Counted from the stretch's first letter, positions 23,046 through 36,899 are shown. The stretch: 64,000 bases of DNA from Pinus tabuliformis (GCA_031772625.1 CM062805.1:514146102-514210101), one strand, 5' to 3'. Program-made: numbers and translations. The notes: generated by a model from the sequence alone, not told the origin.

Positions 23046-23492
23046 GGAATACAACAAACTGATGCACTTATCTTCATCTAAATTTTTTATATGAAGAGAT
23101 AACAACTAGCTTACCACAGTATTAAAGGCGTTCATATTCTCTATCACCGAGTCTCCACCCTTCATCCTCAGGTTATAGAACCTTTTCCATAAGAACGGTT
23201 TATTCACCAAAGACTTAGATTGGTACAAAGTCCCAAACTTGTCCCACAAAGCCTTCACCGAAGATTCCCCTGTTACATTCAACAATACTAAATCTTAGAT
23301 ACACAACCATATTGTGTTGTTTTCCTTCCAATCCAACTTCACCCAGCATTCAATTGAAATTGTTGTTGGTTTAGTACCCAGATATATCGTGATCCACTGA
23401 TCTTTATCCACCAGCAGATCCTCCATCTTGAGTTTCCACAACTCAAAACTCTGACCATTAAATTTATCAATCTCTATCTTTCCACTACTCAC
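23046..23492 (-). pseudogene. Element C gag N-terminal part
   Basis: Minus-strand start of a copia gag: SSGKIEIDKFNGQSFELW then KLKMEDLLVDKDQW, the hallmark opening of plant copia gag proteins (UBN2/DUF4219 type). It is separated from the rest of element C by element D. Sequence matching element C ends here, and no leader, PBS or 5' LTR follows. Confidence 0.85.
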
Positions 23493-26400
23493 CTTCTAGG
23501 CCTTCCCAAGAGTTGGCATAGTTACCAATATTCGGTGAACAGGAGAGAGAAGCTACCAATTGGGAACACTTATGGTTTGATTTCGTACAGAAGGAAATGA
23601 GGTAGAATACTAGAGATGGGACTTCATCCAAGGCGAGGATGAAGAAAAAATTACATTGGTTGGAAAGGGAAAGAAGGGAAAAGGGAATAAATCTAAAACC
23701 AAACCAGAATCCAACCAAGGTGGCAAGAAGAAAAAATTGTCCAAAATTAAATGCTTCCATTGTCATGAATTCGGGCACTATACCACAAAGTGTCCACACA
23801 AAAAGGCAAGCAAGAAGACCTCAGGAGGAGCAGCAGATGAAGCCTTGGATTCACAATTCGAACTTGACTTTACCCTTATTTCATGTATGGCCAACACAGT
23901 GATGGGGAGCGTGTGATACTTGGACTCATGTGCATCATTCCACATGATAGTGTGTAGAGAGTTTTTCAACGACCTGGAGGAGAAATATTTGTAGATGCAC
24001 ATCAAGATAGGGGATGATGAAAGGTACAACACGACCAGGGTTGGTACAGTCACCTTTCAGAGGGAGTCAGGATCCCCTCTTAGACTTAAGGATGTCATGT
24101 TCGTTCTGAGCCTAAAGAAAAATCTCATCTCTGTTGTAGTTTTGGAAGATCGAGGTTATGATGTGATATTCATAAAAGGAAAAGCATCCCTAAGACACAT
24201 AGCCATGGGATAAGTGAAGTAGATTGGGGTTCAGGTGAAGAACCTATATAAGCTAGATGTGGAAGATTGTGCTGCATTAAGCACTAAGGCGTAGAAAGTG
24301 CAGGGTCGCGATGTCGGTGAATTTTGGCACATAAGACTTGGCCATTTGGATCATGGTGCCTTGAATATTATGTAGCAAATAACCACTGGACTCCCCAAAG
24401 GAGCACTCGAGCAGCAGGATGTCTGCAAAGGATGTACTTTGGGGAAGTACACAAAATCCACATTCCATGATTGGGACAACAAAGCACGTGTAGTCCTTTA
24501 AAGTATCCACTATGATGTCTATGGACCTTTCTCGTTAGCCTCCATTGCCAAACACATATATTTTGTCATTTTTTTATGACTTCTCACAGAATTTTTGGAT
24601 CTTCTTCGTGCGGAAGAAAGATGAGACATTCTCCATGTTGATAGAATTCAAGGCACTAGTTGAGAAAGAAACTCACAAGAAGGTGAAGGCTCTCAGGAGT
24701 GATATGGAGGTGAGTATGTGTCATATGAATTTAAAAATTTATGTGCGAAATAAGGCATTCAATGAGAGTTGCAAGCACCCCACAACCCATTGTAGAATGA
24801 GGTGGCCGAGAGAAAGAATCGTACCATTGTGGGAGCAGTGAGGGTGATGTTGCATGACCAAGGCCTACCTCTACATTTATGGGCTGAAGCATGCAAGACA
24901 ACAGTCTATTTGTAGAACCAGAGTCCTCATCGTATTATGGGCATGATTACACTAGATGAGGCTTTCTCGAGGAGAAAGTCGGATGTGCCGCACTTCAACA
25001 TTTTTGGAGCCTTTATTTGTTGTCATGTCTCCAAAGAATCAAGGAAGAAGGTTGAGCCAACAACAGAGTTGGGTATATTTGTGGGTTACACAAAAACTCC
25101 CCACAACTACTGTGTGTACTTTGGATCCCTCAAAATGAAAGTTGTATGAAGGGATGTAATATTTGATGGGGAGAAAGTGATGTGGTCCTCTCTTGAGAGG
25201 GAGCCTCAGATCCCACAAAAAGAGGAGCTTTTAGCCCCAAAGGAGGAGCCTCAGGAAGTTATGGAGTAGCCACAAGTTGAGGAGCAGAAAGAGGAGACAT
25301 CCACTCAAGAAGAACCATTTAGAGAAGGCAGAAAAAGGACCAAGGAAGTTGATAAACTTGTGTAGGATGTGAGGGAAAATGTGGGAGCTCCTTCAAATTT
25401 GCGCAGGAAAAGGAGGTCACCCAATCGGTACATTAGCTACATGGCTCTAATCACTGACATTTTAGAGACTGAGTCATCCTCTTTCGAGAAAGTAGTAGAG
25501 AAACCTATATGGTTTGATGCAATGGTGGTGGAATGCAAATCCATTGCAAAGAACATTTTTTGAAAATTGGTCCCAAGACCGGCAAATAAATCAATTATGG
25601 GTTCGAGATGGATCTTCAAGGTTGAGCATGAAACAAATGAAAGAATAGAGAAGTATAAGGCCAGATTTATGTCCAAGGGGTTCTCTGAAGGTTAGGGAGT
25701 TGACTATGAGGAGTCATTTCCTCCTGTAGCAAGGTACTCATCCATTAGATCAATTCCTGCTCTGGTTGTGGAGATGGGGTGGAATATCCACCAGATGGAT
25801 GTAAAAACAACATTCCTCAATGGATTTATTGAGGAGGAGGTGTACAACGAGCAACCAAAATACTTTGAGACATTTGATCGAGAGTCTCATGTGTGCATAC
25901 TCAAGCGAGCATTGTACGGTCTCAAACAAGCACCTCATGCTAGGTACACCAGGATCGATAGATATCTCACTGGTTTGGGCTTCACCAAAAGTGATGCAGA
26001 GATGCAAACCTCTATCATATCTTGGTAGAAGGTAAATTGCTTATTATTATCTTATATTTTGATGATTTGATTTTAATTGGTGATGAGTAGTTGATCAGAT
26101 CTTGCAAGGAGGACCTTTTAAGGGAATTTGAAATGAAGTACATGGGTCTCATGCACTACTTCCTTAGGTTGGAAGTATGGCAAGGTGATGGGGAACTGTT
26201 TAACTCTCAAGGAAAGTATGCAAATGAGATATTGTAGATATTCTACATTGAGAGTTGCAAACTTGTGGAGACACCTTTAGCAACCAACTAGAGGAAGGAG
26301 GGTGCCACTTTAGGCAAGGAAGTGGATGCTACCATTTATACACAATTAGTGGGTTCACTCACGTATCTTGTGAACACATGACTGGATATGTGTTGTGTAG

Positions 26401-26742
26401 TCAACCAACTAAGTCGATCTATGGTTAAGTCGACCAAATTGTTTATAATACCTTAGAGGCACTACCTATTTTGGACTATGGTACAGACAGACAAAGGGAG
26501 TGAGGTTGTGTGGCTTCACATATGAAAATTGGGCGGGGAGTCCATCAAACCGAAAGAGTACATCAGGTGGAATTTTCATTTTTGGGTTCGCAGTTGTTTC
26601 CTGGTATATTAGGAAGCAAAGATATCTCGCGCTCAGCTCGAGAGAAGCAGAATACATGGCTACAAGTCAAGCAACATGTGAGGCGATCTGGATGAGAAAG
26701 ATACTTGTGGGATTGTTTGGTGAGATGATGGATCCAACTATG
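23493..26742 (+). pseudogene. Element A gag (part) and pol, up to the RNase H break
   Basis: Copia polyprotein remains. The gag tail has GLPKSWHSY near 23500 and a CCHC knuckle CFHCHEFGHYTTKC at 23752-23793. The protease region has LDSCASFHM near 23920. Pre-integrase and integrase cover about 24240-25150, with KNFIFG-type retroviral core remnants and GIFVGYTKTPHNYCVYF. RT is at about 25590-26260: GSRWIFK, then MDVKTTFLNGFIEEEVYNEQ and LYGLKQAPHARY. RNase H at 26500-26742 has NRKSTSGGIFIFG, then ALSSREAEYMATSQATCEA. Here the sequence is interrupted by element B. Broken in many places. Confidence 0.9.
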
Positions 26743-27951
26743 TGTTGATTTTTTTAGAAACTAGGGAGAAATTTCCCTAGAATTCACTTTATGTGGTTAA
26801 CCTCTTTCACCCTTGAAGTAAATTGTTTCTTAAGAGCAAATTATTTTTCATAAGAGAAAAAGTTATTTCAAAAATATTTTATAAATCAGTTAGACATGTG
26901 CAAAATAAAATCACTTAAGTGATTCAATTAGACATGTGCAAAATAAAATCACTTAAGTTATCTAATTCAAATGGATCACTCTAGGAGCTTCCAAAACACT
27001 TAACTTGAGGAAGGGATCTTGCCTCAAATATTTCTATATAATGAAGAGAAGCCTTCATTTGCAACACATCGAGTTCTCTCTCTCTCTCGCAATGGTGATC
27101 TAGCTCTTGCATTGGTGATCAATCCCTAGCACCGATAATTTATCTCTCTTATTATCAGTATCATATTTGTTGCATATGTGTAGATCTCTTATCATCATTA
27201 GCATATCTCTTATTATCAGTAGCAGATCTCTTATTTTTAGTAGCAGATCTATTGCAGATTTGCATATCTCTTATCATCATCGGTAGATCTATTGTTTAAC
27301 ATATCTATTGTTTGGTAGATCTATTATTTGACAGATCTATTATCTCGTAGATATTTTGTTTGGCAGATCTATTGACATATCTCAAAACTCTTGTTGAATT
27401 ATCGCACCAGTGGTTTCTTCTTTTTTTATTTGTTTTTTTTAGTGCTCTCGCTCCAAAGAAGTATTATTGTAATTGGTATTTCTCTCACACTAGAAGTATT
27501 TAGCTCTTGTATTGATCTTGCTCGAGGGATATTCTATTCTTGATATTGCTTTCGCACCAGAGTTTGATTGTTGGTATATTTCCCTCGCTTCAGTAGCATT
27601 CTAATCTTGCATTTGGAGAATATTGCTCTGAGTATTTAGCTCTCGTACTTCTGCACTTGTGTCTACTACTCTTGGTTTGGAAGCCTTTGGAGACTTGTGG
27701 TGGTATTTTGAAGTTGTCATATTAAAAAGGGTTGTTAATACTGTTATTTGTAAAAGGGGTTTTGTACTTTGATTATGTATCTTTGTTGAACATTTGAAGA
27801 CGATCTAATAGAAGAGAATTTTAAAAAGGGTTTTCCCCCATAGTGGCGTTTTTCGCTTTTCTTGGACCAAATCTTGTGTCTTGTTGTTCATTGACTACCT
27901 TGTATGGTTTATGACCTCATAAATTAAATTATAAATCTACAAAATTTAACA
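26743..27951 (+). repeat. Element B 5' LTR
   Basis: TGTTGATTT start and AATTTAACA end, 1209 bp. It contains an array of short units built on cagatctatt / atctcttatcatcat (27120-27380), repeated in the 3' LTR at 33180-33500. A likely terminator/promoter zone follows with ggggttttgtac. Confidence 0.93.
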
Positions 27952-27963
27952 TGGTAGCAGAGT
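27952..27963 (+). promoter_or_regulatory. Element B primer-binding site
   Basis: tggtagcagagt directly after the LTR. One mismatch from TGGTATCAGAGC, the initiator-methionine tRNA primer site used by most plant copia elements. Confidence 0.85.
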
Positions 27964-28058
27964 TGTGGTGAAGATAAGCTCAAGAACAGTAAGATTAAGG
28001 AAATTATCTGCCGAAAGACTTTATTTTATGCTCAAAATACAAGAGTAGATCAATTCAG

Positions 28059-31000
28059 ATGGCTACATCCTTTTTCAAGGACAACGAGAAATTAAAAGGG
28101 GCTTCAAATTATGTTGCTTGGAAACTCAGACTACACACCAACCTAGATGGAGAAGATGTTCTAGAGTATGTCCAAGAAGGTGTACCCCAACCTGCTAAAA
28201 GTGCCCCTGTTGCTGCTAAAGCGAGATACAAGTAAGGTGAGATAAATGCCCACAAAATTATCTTTGATTCTTTGAAAGACCATCTTCTTACTTGTATCTC
28301 CAAACTGAAGACATCTAAGGAAATGTATGAAAAGATTGTTGGAATGTTTGAAGTCCAAAATCTGAATCACATCCTTGACCATAAGAAACAACTCAAAGAT
28401 ATCAAATTTAAATAAGGGAGAATCTATTTAGTCTTATTTTTATAAGCATTACTGAACTCAAGGACCAAATTTTGTCTGTTGGTGAGCCCCTGTCTGATAG
28501 GGAACTGGTACTCACAACCCTTGATGGACTTCTTGCAGCTTGGGAAGTATTCATTACTACTATCAACAACAACAATGTTCTGCCAAATTTTGATGAATTC
28601 ATTGGAAGATGCAAGCATGAAGAATCAAGGATGATTTCAAGGGGTAGAATTCAAAGTCATGAAGAAGGAGAACCATCTACCTTCATTGCACAAGTAAAGA
28701 AGAAGAAAGGAAAGGGAAAATCTTCTAAGCCAAAGTGCAAACCCAATTTTTTCAAGAAGAGCATGAGGAATGTTGAATGCTTTAACTGTCACAACCATAG
28801 GCACTACGCTTGAGATTGTCTAGAAAGAAGATCCTCTTATAATCAAAGGAGTAGAAACTACAATAATCAGTCTCCTAATCGAAAAAGGAGGAATTATGGA
28901 GGAAGAATATATGAAGGAAGAAGCAGTGCTCACAGTGATCGTGATCAAGAGCCTTGTCCTCAAAAGAGATACAAAAATACAAGGTATGAAAATAATGTTG
29001 TTGCTTCTCAATTTGAGTACTTTATGATTTCAACTTTGTCTAGTGCTTCTCCTCCAAATTCTTTAGATAGTTGGTTAGTGGATAGTGGTGCCTCTAGGCA
29101 CTTCTCTAGTTATAAAGAAGTCCTCTCTAATTTGGTTGAGAGGGAGATTGGTTTAAACATTATCCTTGGAGATTACACTACATACCCTATAAAAGGGTTT
29201 GGTTTAGTTTCTTTTCATTTGGATCTTGGAGAAAGTATTCATCTTCAAGATGTTTTATATGTATCTGGTCTAAAAAAAAATTGTATCTATATATGCTCTA
29301 GAAGGTAATGGAGTGAAGAAGGTTTTTATAAAAGGAAAGGTGTTAACCTGGCCAGATAAAACAAACATGAAATTTTTTTTTACTCTTGGATCGAGAGTTG
29401 AAGGGGTTTACAAGGTCAATGGGAGACCTATTAAAGCTATGGCTCAAGAATGCAATTTCAATCAGATCGAGTTATGGCACCACATATTTTATCATCTTCA
29501 TTATAAGACACTGCCCAAAGTAAAGAAGATGGTTTAAGGAATCCCATAAATCCAATCAAAACATGATGGTGTTTTCCCTGGTTGTGAAAGTGGAGAGAAA
29601 ACGAGAAGGCCTTTTCTCTCTAGAAGTACCAAATCTAATGACATCCTGCAACTAAATCATTCATATTTGTGTGGACCTATGCCAATGACATCCATAGGTG
29701 GATATTTGTATTATATCACCTATGTGGATGATTTTTTTAGAAAAATGTGGATATACTTTCTAAAGCACAAAGACGAAGACTTTGATATCTTTACAAATTT
29801 CAAAGCATTGATTGAAAACCAAACTAGAAATAAAATCAAAGCCTTCAGATCAAATAATGGAGGAGAATTCATTTCAAATGAATTCATTGACTTTTTCATA
29901 GAATTCGGTATCAAGAAAGAGACCATTGTACCATATAATACTGAATAGAATGGTGTGGCAAAAAAAAAAGAATATAACTATCATGGAGGCTACTCATGCC
30001 ATGCTACATGATTAGAATGTGTCAAAGTTCCTATGGGGAGAAGATGACAACACTGTTGTATATGTACATAATAGGACTCCTCATTGAGAATGATATGACA
30101 AGACTCCTGAAGAAGTATTCACAAGCAAGAAACTTGATGTCAGTCATTCAAGGATCTTTAGCTATCCTATTTATTTTCATGTACCAAAATAAAAGAGGAA
30201 CAAGTTGGAGGCTTCAAGTAAGAAAGATATGTTTGTGGGATATTGTGAATATTCTAAAGCATTTAGAATTTATATACCTGGTCAAAGAACAATAGACTTC
30301 AGCAGAGATGTAACATTTGATGAAGATGCAACTCTTGAAAAAGTAAGAATTAGTCCTCCTTCTATCTCTTCTAAAGAAACAAATGATGATGTGGATCCCT
30401 CTACCCATGAACCTGATCATGAGGACCTAGATGAACCTGTTGAGCCTATGGATCCATTAGATCCTCCTCCATATAGGAAAAGGCCTCTATGGCTTCATGA
30501 TACTCTACAGGATGCTGAAAAACATACTGCTCCCAGGGGCACTTTTAGAGAAAGCAAGAAGCCCAGTCAATATCAAAACTATGTTGTTGCTATGAGTTAT
30601 ATCATACAGAGTGAACCTCAATCATTTGAAGAAGCAGAAAACCACCAAGTAGGGAAGGATTCCATGATAGAAGAATATGAATCCATTATGCAAAATGTTG
30701 TATGTGAAGTTGTTCCTATAGCTCAGGGCAAATCAGTTGCGACTTCAAAGTGGTTGTCCAAAATAAAACATGGAATGGATGGCAGTATTGAAAATATAAA
30801 GCAAGGTTTGTGGCTCGAGGATTCTCTCAAAAAGAGGGAATTGATTATGAAGACATATTTTCTCAAGTTGCTCGCTATACCACCATTCGCTCTATTATTG
30901 CTTTAGCTACTAGTTAAGGGTGGACTCTCTATCAGATGGATGTCAAGACAACTTTTCTCCATGGTGCTCTTTAGGAGGAAGTATATGTTGAACAACCTCA

Positions 31001-32095
31001 AGGATTTGAGGTACATGACAGAAGAACCCATGTATGCATATTGAAGAAATAACTCTATGGCTTAAAGAAGGCCCCCAGGGTCTAGTATTCTCGCATTGAC
31101 AGCTACTTAGTAAAGTTGGGTTCACGAGGAGCAGTGATGATCCAAACCTCCACTTCAAAGTTGTACAAGGTATGCCTTTGCTTTTGGTATTATATGTTGA
31201 TGATCTGTTTTTAACAGGTAATGAACTTCTGTTGATTCAGTGTAATAGGGAGCTTGCGTCTAAATTTGAAATGAAATACCTCGGTTTCTTTTTCAGCCTG
31301 GAGGTCTGGCGGAGACCCAGTGAAATTATTCTCTCCCAAAGGAAGTATGTTGTAAAGCTATTGGAAAGGTTTGGAATGGTAGAGTGCAAATCCATGAGCA
31401 CACCCGTGGAGATGAACTTCAGAAACTATATGGTGATGAAGTTGGACCTGATTTATCTGATCCATCTGAGTATCGCCAATTGATTGGAGCATTCATGTTC
31501 CTAGTGAACACTCATCCTGATATTTTCTATGTTGTAAACACCTTGAGTCAATTCATGACCAAGCCTTTACATAATCATTGGGTTGTTGCTAAGAATGTGC
31601 TTAGATATTTGCATGGGACAATTAATTTCGGTCTTCAATATACTACTAACAACATAAAGTTGCATGGTTATACTGATGTTGATTAGGCAGGAAACATTGT
31701 GGACAAAAAAAACACTTCAGGATGTTGTTTTAGTTTGGGATCTTCCATGATCTCTTGGATGAGCAGGAAACATAAATTAGTTGCTCTCAGTTCTGCAGAA
31801 GTTGAGTATATTATTGTTAGTTTAGCTAGTTGTGAAGTTGTTTCGTTAAGAAAACTCTTTGGAGAGTTATTTTAGCAAGTCTTGGATACTACAATGGTAT
31901 TCCGTGATAATATGAGTGGGATCCGATTGTTTAAGAATCCCATTTTTCATGACATGTCCAAACACATTGAAATCATATACCATTTCATTCAAGACATGCT
32001 ACAGAGAGGAGTAGTGAGACTCTGCCATATTCAGACAAATGAGTAGATTGTTGATACACTTACCAAATGACTGTCGAAGAAGAAATTTATAATTC
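28059..32095 (+). pseudogene. Element B gag-pol
   Basis: Copia polyprotein. Gag starts at 28059 (MATSFFKDNEKLKGASNY, then VAWKLRLHTNLDGED) with a knuckle region CFNCHNHRHY at about 28778. Protease has WLVDSGASRHF at 29069-29103. Integrase covers about 29640-30290 (YLYYITYVDDFFRKMWIYF, then NNGGEF and a VGYCEYSKAFRIYIPG tail). RT covers about 30560-31490 (KPSQYQNYVVAMSY linker, QMDVKTTF near 30935, a YVDDLF catalytic site at about 31195). RNase H runs to about 32095 (SALSSAEVEYI, then DMSKHIEI). Broken by numerous lesions but all domains are present in the standard order. Confidence 0.92.
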
Positions 32096-32821
32096 CCAGG
32101 TTTGGGACCTAGTTGATCAAGAACATTGAGATGTGTGCCCCTCCCCCTAGTTGAGCTCCCATGGATGAGGAATTGAGCTACTGAGATCCTGGGGATGAGG
32201 GACCTCCAATCAAGAGTATGCCCATGTCGTCATCTTATTTCCCACCCATATGATCAATGGGTGTTGGCTACTTGAGATCAGATGGTGATCCTTAACAGTC
32301 GTGGTAAGTTGTACCTCGCTCAAGTTCGAAAATTTTGGTGTTCTTGAACAACACAGATGTTGGTGTTCTTGAACAACATGGATTCTTAGCATTTGAGTTG
32401 AGCTATTGTGGATTCTTAGCCTTTGAGTCGAGTCTGTGGATTCTTAGCCTTTGGGCTGAACTATTGTGGATTCTTAGCCTTGGGATGTGTTATTATGGTT
32501 TCTTAATATTATTGACTGAGCGGTATTCATTCTAGGTGGTAGCATGAGTCTCCCAGATGGTATTTGTTCCAAGTTGTACCATGTGACTCCCTAATACCAA
32601 GTGGAAGAATTTGGCTCCCCAATGATTATTTGTACCAATTTGAAGCTTGACACTATGTGAAGAAGGTTTCTTAGCCTTTATTTGGCTGAGATTCGATTTA
32701 GGATGGTAGTGGTAGCTCCCCTGCCATGAGTATTCTTCTTTAGATTCGAGAATGTTCAACATGAGTCATGATGATTTGACAGGTACAACAGTTTTGGCTT
32801 TATTGATGGAAATTCCTCCCT
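32096..32821 (+). other. Element B 3' untranslated stretch with short tandem repeat
   Basis: No gene. Between about 32378 and 32510 a unit of about 30 bp built on tggattcttagcctttgag is repeated four to five times with drift. Confidence 0.75.
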
Positions 32822-32834
32822 AGTTGAGAGGGAG
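32822..32834 (+). promoter_or_regulatory. Element B polypurine tract
   Basis: agttgagagggag directly before TGTTGA of the 3' LTR. The same kind of tract (gttgagagggag) precedes the element A LTR at 56076. Confidence 0.8.
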
Positions 32835-34007
32835 TGTTGAATTTTTTAGCAACTAGGGAGAAATTTCCCTAGAAATCACTTTATGTGGTTAACCCCTTTC
32901 AACCTTGAAGTGAATTATTTCTCAAGAGTAAATTATTTTTAATAAGAGAAAGAGTTATTTCAATAATATTTTACAAAGCAATTATACATGTGCAAAATCA
33001 AATCGCTTAAGTTATCTAATTCAAATGGATCACTCTAGGAGCTTCCAAAACACTTAATTTGAGCAAGGGATTTTGCCTCAAATATTTCTATATATTGAAG
33101 AGAAGCCTTCATTTGCAACACATCAAGTTCTTTCTCTCTCTTGCTTTGGTCATCTAGCTCTTGCATTGGTGATCAAGCCCTCGCATAAGTAATTTATCTC
33201 TCTTATTATCATTAGCACATCTATTGCATATTTGCATATCTCTTATCATCATTGGAATCTTTTATTATAAATAACAAATCTATTGCATATTTGCATATCT
33301 CTTATCATCATTAGAAAATATCTTATTATTAGTAGCAGATCTCTTATTATTAGTAGCAAATCTATTGAAAATTTGCGGATCTCTTATCAACATTGGAAGG
33401 TCTATTGTTTAACAGATCTACTTTTTGGTATATTTATTATCTGGCAAATCTACTGTTTGGTAGATCTATTATCTGGTAGATCTATTGTTTGGCAGAACTA
33501 TTGATAGATCTTAGAACTCTTGTTCAACTCTCGCTCAAGTGGTTTTTGCTTTTGCCATTTGTTGTTGTTAATGCTCTCGCTCTAGAGAAGTATTATTGCA
33601 GTTGGTATTGCTCTCACACTAGAAGTATTTAGCTCTTGTATTGATCTCGCTCCAGAGATATTATATTCTTGATATTGCTTTCGCACCAGAGTTTGATTGT
33701 TGGTATATTTCCCTCGCTTCAGTAGCATTCTGATCTTGCATTTGGAGAATATTGCTCTTAGTATTTAGCTCTCATACTTCTGCACTTTGTTCACGCACTT
33801 GTGTCTACTACTCTTGGTTTGGAAGCCTTTGGAGACTTGTGGTGGTATTTTGAAGTTGTCATATTAAAAAGGGTTGTTACTATTGTTATTTGTAAAAGGG
33901 GTTTTGTACTTTGATTATGTATCTCTGTTGAACATTTGAAGACGATCTAATAGAAGAGCATTTTAAAAAGGGTTTTCCCCCATAGTGGGGTTTTTCCCTA
34001 GTTTTGG
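32835..34007 (+). repeat. Element B 3' LTR, left part
   Basis: Matches 26743 onward. Interrupted at 34007 by element F and resumes at 55731. Confidence 0.93.
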
Positions 34008-34507
34008 TGATCAAGATTATCTCAGCTACCGAAATTAACCAAGATCTTTTACTTCTATGATGTTGGAAGAATTGAATGTGAAAGAGTGTGAAAAACCACA
34101 TGTCCATACTTTAAAGAAGAGGAAACATAAAGGCAACCATCAAATCAAAGAATACATACACAACTTAGTAACAAAGTTCACCTAGTGTGGGTTACCTCTC
34201 TGTGCCCGATGTTAAGAGTTGGGAGGCCACTTCATTAAATGATGCAAGATGATGATGAGTACATGATGTATTCTTTGTCAATACAAGGAATAACTCCCTT
34301 AAATAAAGTGGCATGTCTCTCCACGAAAAGTTTTCCTATTCAAACTCTCACTCATATAAACTCTCCTTCAGGATGAAAAAATATCAAACTCTCACATGAA
34401 GTGGAATATAAGTATCCTCCAATAAAGTGGCATACAAGGATATCAACTTCAAATCATCATCTCAACAGAAATCAAAAGAAGACATGGCATCAATGCATCT
34501 TAGACCT
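34008..34507 (-). repeat. Element F 3' LTR, part outside element E
   Basis: Collinear with 53905-54405 (ctactgaaattaacc, acttctatgatgtt, aaaaccacatg, and onward to gcatcttatacct). Interrupted by E. Confidence 0.93.
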
Positions 34508-36617
34508 TGTAACACCCTCCTCCCACATCTATCCAAGTAACCAGCCAACCAGGGTAAACATGTGATGAGAAGCTACTATGATCTGATTCAACCACCTGGG
34601 TCACCTTAAGGAAGTGGAACTGACGGAAACACACCATACAGACCTTCCAGATCAGTAACGGGACTCCCAAGAACATTCCCAGCTCTCAGGTAACCAGCCC
34701 TAAGGTCCCACTGAGTTTTTAGACCAATTAACCCCCGGACGCTCCCATGATATGGGCATGCATGCATCCAGAAGGTTTTAGATGCTCCCATAGCATGGTA
34801 TGCCAACGTCCTTGGGATTTTAGCCACTTTTTTAGGCCCAGAGCCCAGGTCACTTCGCATAACTAAAAGAAAACCTAGAACAGAAAGATAACAGGGGAAT
34901 GATGATACAAATGTAATTAATTTAATAAGCCCTTGATTGGACCCCTACTAACCATGACAAGCATTTCATCAAACACATCGCAATATGTAATTTATAGGCG
35001 TAAACAACAGATTTAAGCATGGGGGTCTCATACTTATCTGGGAATCACTAAGAAGCATTTATCCCTCATATCATTAGCTGCATTATCATTTATTAGGTCA
35101 TAGATACATTATTCATTCATTTGCAAATCAAAACATGAAGAAACACATACATTATCACTGTCATAATACATGCTTATAGCTAACATAATAACAACAGAAA
35201 TATCAAGGATACATCAGCCATAAAATCCACATATAAACCAATACATTTATACATAAGATATCAAGGAGAGAACCTCTTATAAATGAATGCAAAATCCAAC
35301 CCGAGATATGATTACCACGTTTTGCTAGACCATAAAATGGCTGAGCCAAATCTTTCTTCTGCCATTTACCCCTGTGCCATATTCCAAGCGTGAATGTGGG
35401 ACTCAAACCAAAAGAACCATTCAAAGCATCCCAAGGCTAAATCACCTCACCCTCATCAATAGAAACTAGGCTTTACAGTAATCCACATCGGATCACTAGG
35501 CCAACACAATAAACATGTAATAACAGGCTTTACCATGATGTCCACCAGATCACTAAGCCAAAACAAGCATGGATTCCACCAGATTTCTCCACCTACACCA
35601 TGAGGATTTTCTTGTCTCCTAGTATCTCATGCTTTACCACAATCCACAGTTTGATCCAGGGATCACTAGGCCCTAAATTGAGACACCACCCTCTAGGATT
35701 TACCGTATGTCCCACCATTCATCGGCAATGATTCCTAGGCCTAAACAAGGGCAACAACCTCTAGGCTTTACCGTATATCCTTCCATTCACCGGTCGAGGA
35801 TTCGTAGGCCCACCGAGGCAACACAAAATCTGGCTTTACCGCAACCCATAGTCTGGTTCAGGGGTCACTATGCCATGTGTTCTATCATTCAGAGATCCAC
35901 CTCTCTCAGCTTCAAATCCATCTAGCAATCCATCTCAAGAAAAACATGAGAACCCCATCACACCATGGATATCTAGAAATGCCAAGGATAGGCTAAAAAC
36001 ATTGTCACACCGAGAAAAAACCATTCCATAATAGCAAAAAAACCACATGCATGCCAAATCTAGCAAGGAAAACACACATGCAAATCGATACCTACAAAGA
36101 ATCTTGTTGTAGCTACTTGATCCTGCTCTTCCTGGCTTACTCCTTCTTTCCTAATGACTTCTTTGCCTTTCTTGATCCAATGCCAAAGTGCTCCAAGAAA
36201 ACTCTAAGTGTCCAAGAGTGAGAGAGAGAGAGAGAATAATGAGAGAGCTCCGAAACTGAACTGACAAAAGGTTACAAATTGATCCTCATAAGCCTTTTTA
36301 TCAATTAGGTCTCTATTTTTCTTCATTTTCCATTATTTTCCTTCATTTTCCTCCTCACATGCCACCTGTGACATTTCACCTTCATTTTCTCCTAATTTCC
36401 ATTATTTTCATAAATATATGTGCCAAAAATGCCATTTTGACTTTCCAAAGCCTTAGCCATTTCCTTTGCCAATTTTCGTTGCCATAATAAACCAATGAAC
36501 ACCCACACTATGATGTTTTGCCCAACATTCAGCTTGGAATAAGTGTACCATCAACCGTGGTTATTATTTTGCCTTTATTAACTTTTAATACATGGAATTT
36601 TCATCATGGTTGTTACA
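34508..36617 (-). repeat. Element E 3' LTR
   Basis: 2110 bp, tgtaacaccctcc to ggttgttaca on the plus strand. Matches 44079-45087, 47077-47486 and 50244-50985 in order. A GA microsatellite lies at 36215-36235. Confidence 0.95.
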
Positions 36618-36642
36618 GAACCCTCCCCCTTGGGGGACACTG
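36618..36642 (-). promoter_or_regulatory. Element E polypurine tract
   Basis: On the minus strand ccaagggggagggttc lies directly inside the LTR end, a strong G/A-rich primer tract. Confidence 0.85.
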
Positions 36643-36899
36643 TCCTTGGTGTTCAACCACACCTATACCTCAGCAAAACTGCTGAAAAGAAAACATACTT
36701 CCCATGGAGCTTTATAACATAGCTTGATGCAGTTATTACAATGATCACCCTGTTGAGAAGCAACCCAACATGACAACATAACAACATGACATGACACCCA
36801 TACCGCTTACTGGAGCTTTATAACATATCTCGTGGCGGTATTTACATCCATATACATATGTACATATATCAAAACATCATCCAAACATATGGCAAAACA

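Larger units (their letters stand above)
3520..23492 (-). mobile_element. Element C: Ty1/copia LTR retrotransposon, fossil, split by element D
   Basis: Minus-strand copia element. Pol and the 3' LTR lie at 3520-7596 and the start of gag at 23046-23492. The gap between them (7597-23045) is element D. Order on the minus strand is gag, protease, integrase, reverse transcriptase, RNase H, polypurine tract, 3' LTR, as in Ty1/copia. The element is broken with many lesions. The 5' LTR and leader are absent: sequence stops at the start of gag, where element A begins in the opposite direction. A copy this decayed is clearly old. Confidence 0.85.
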
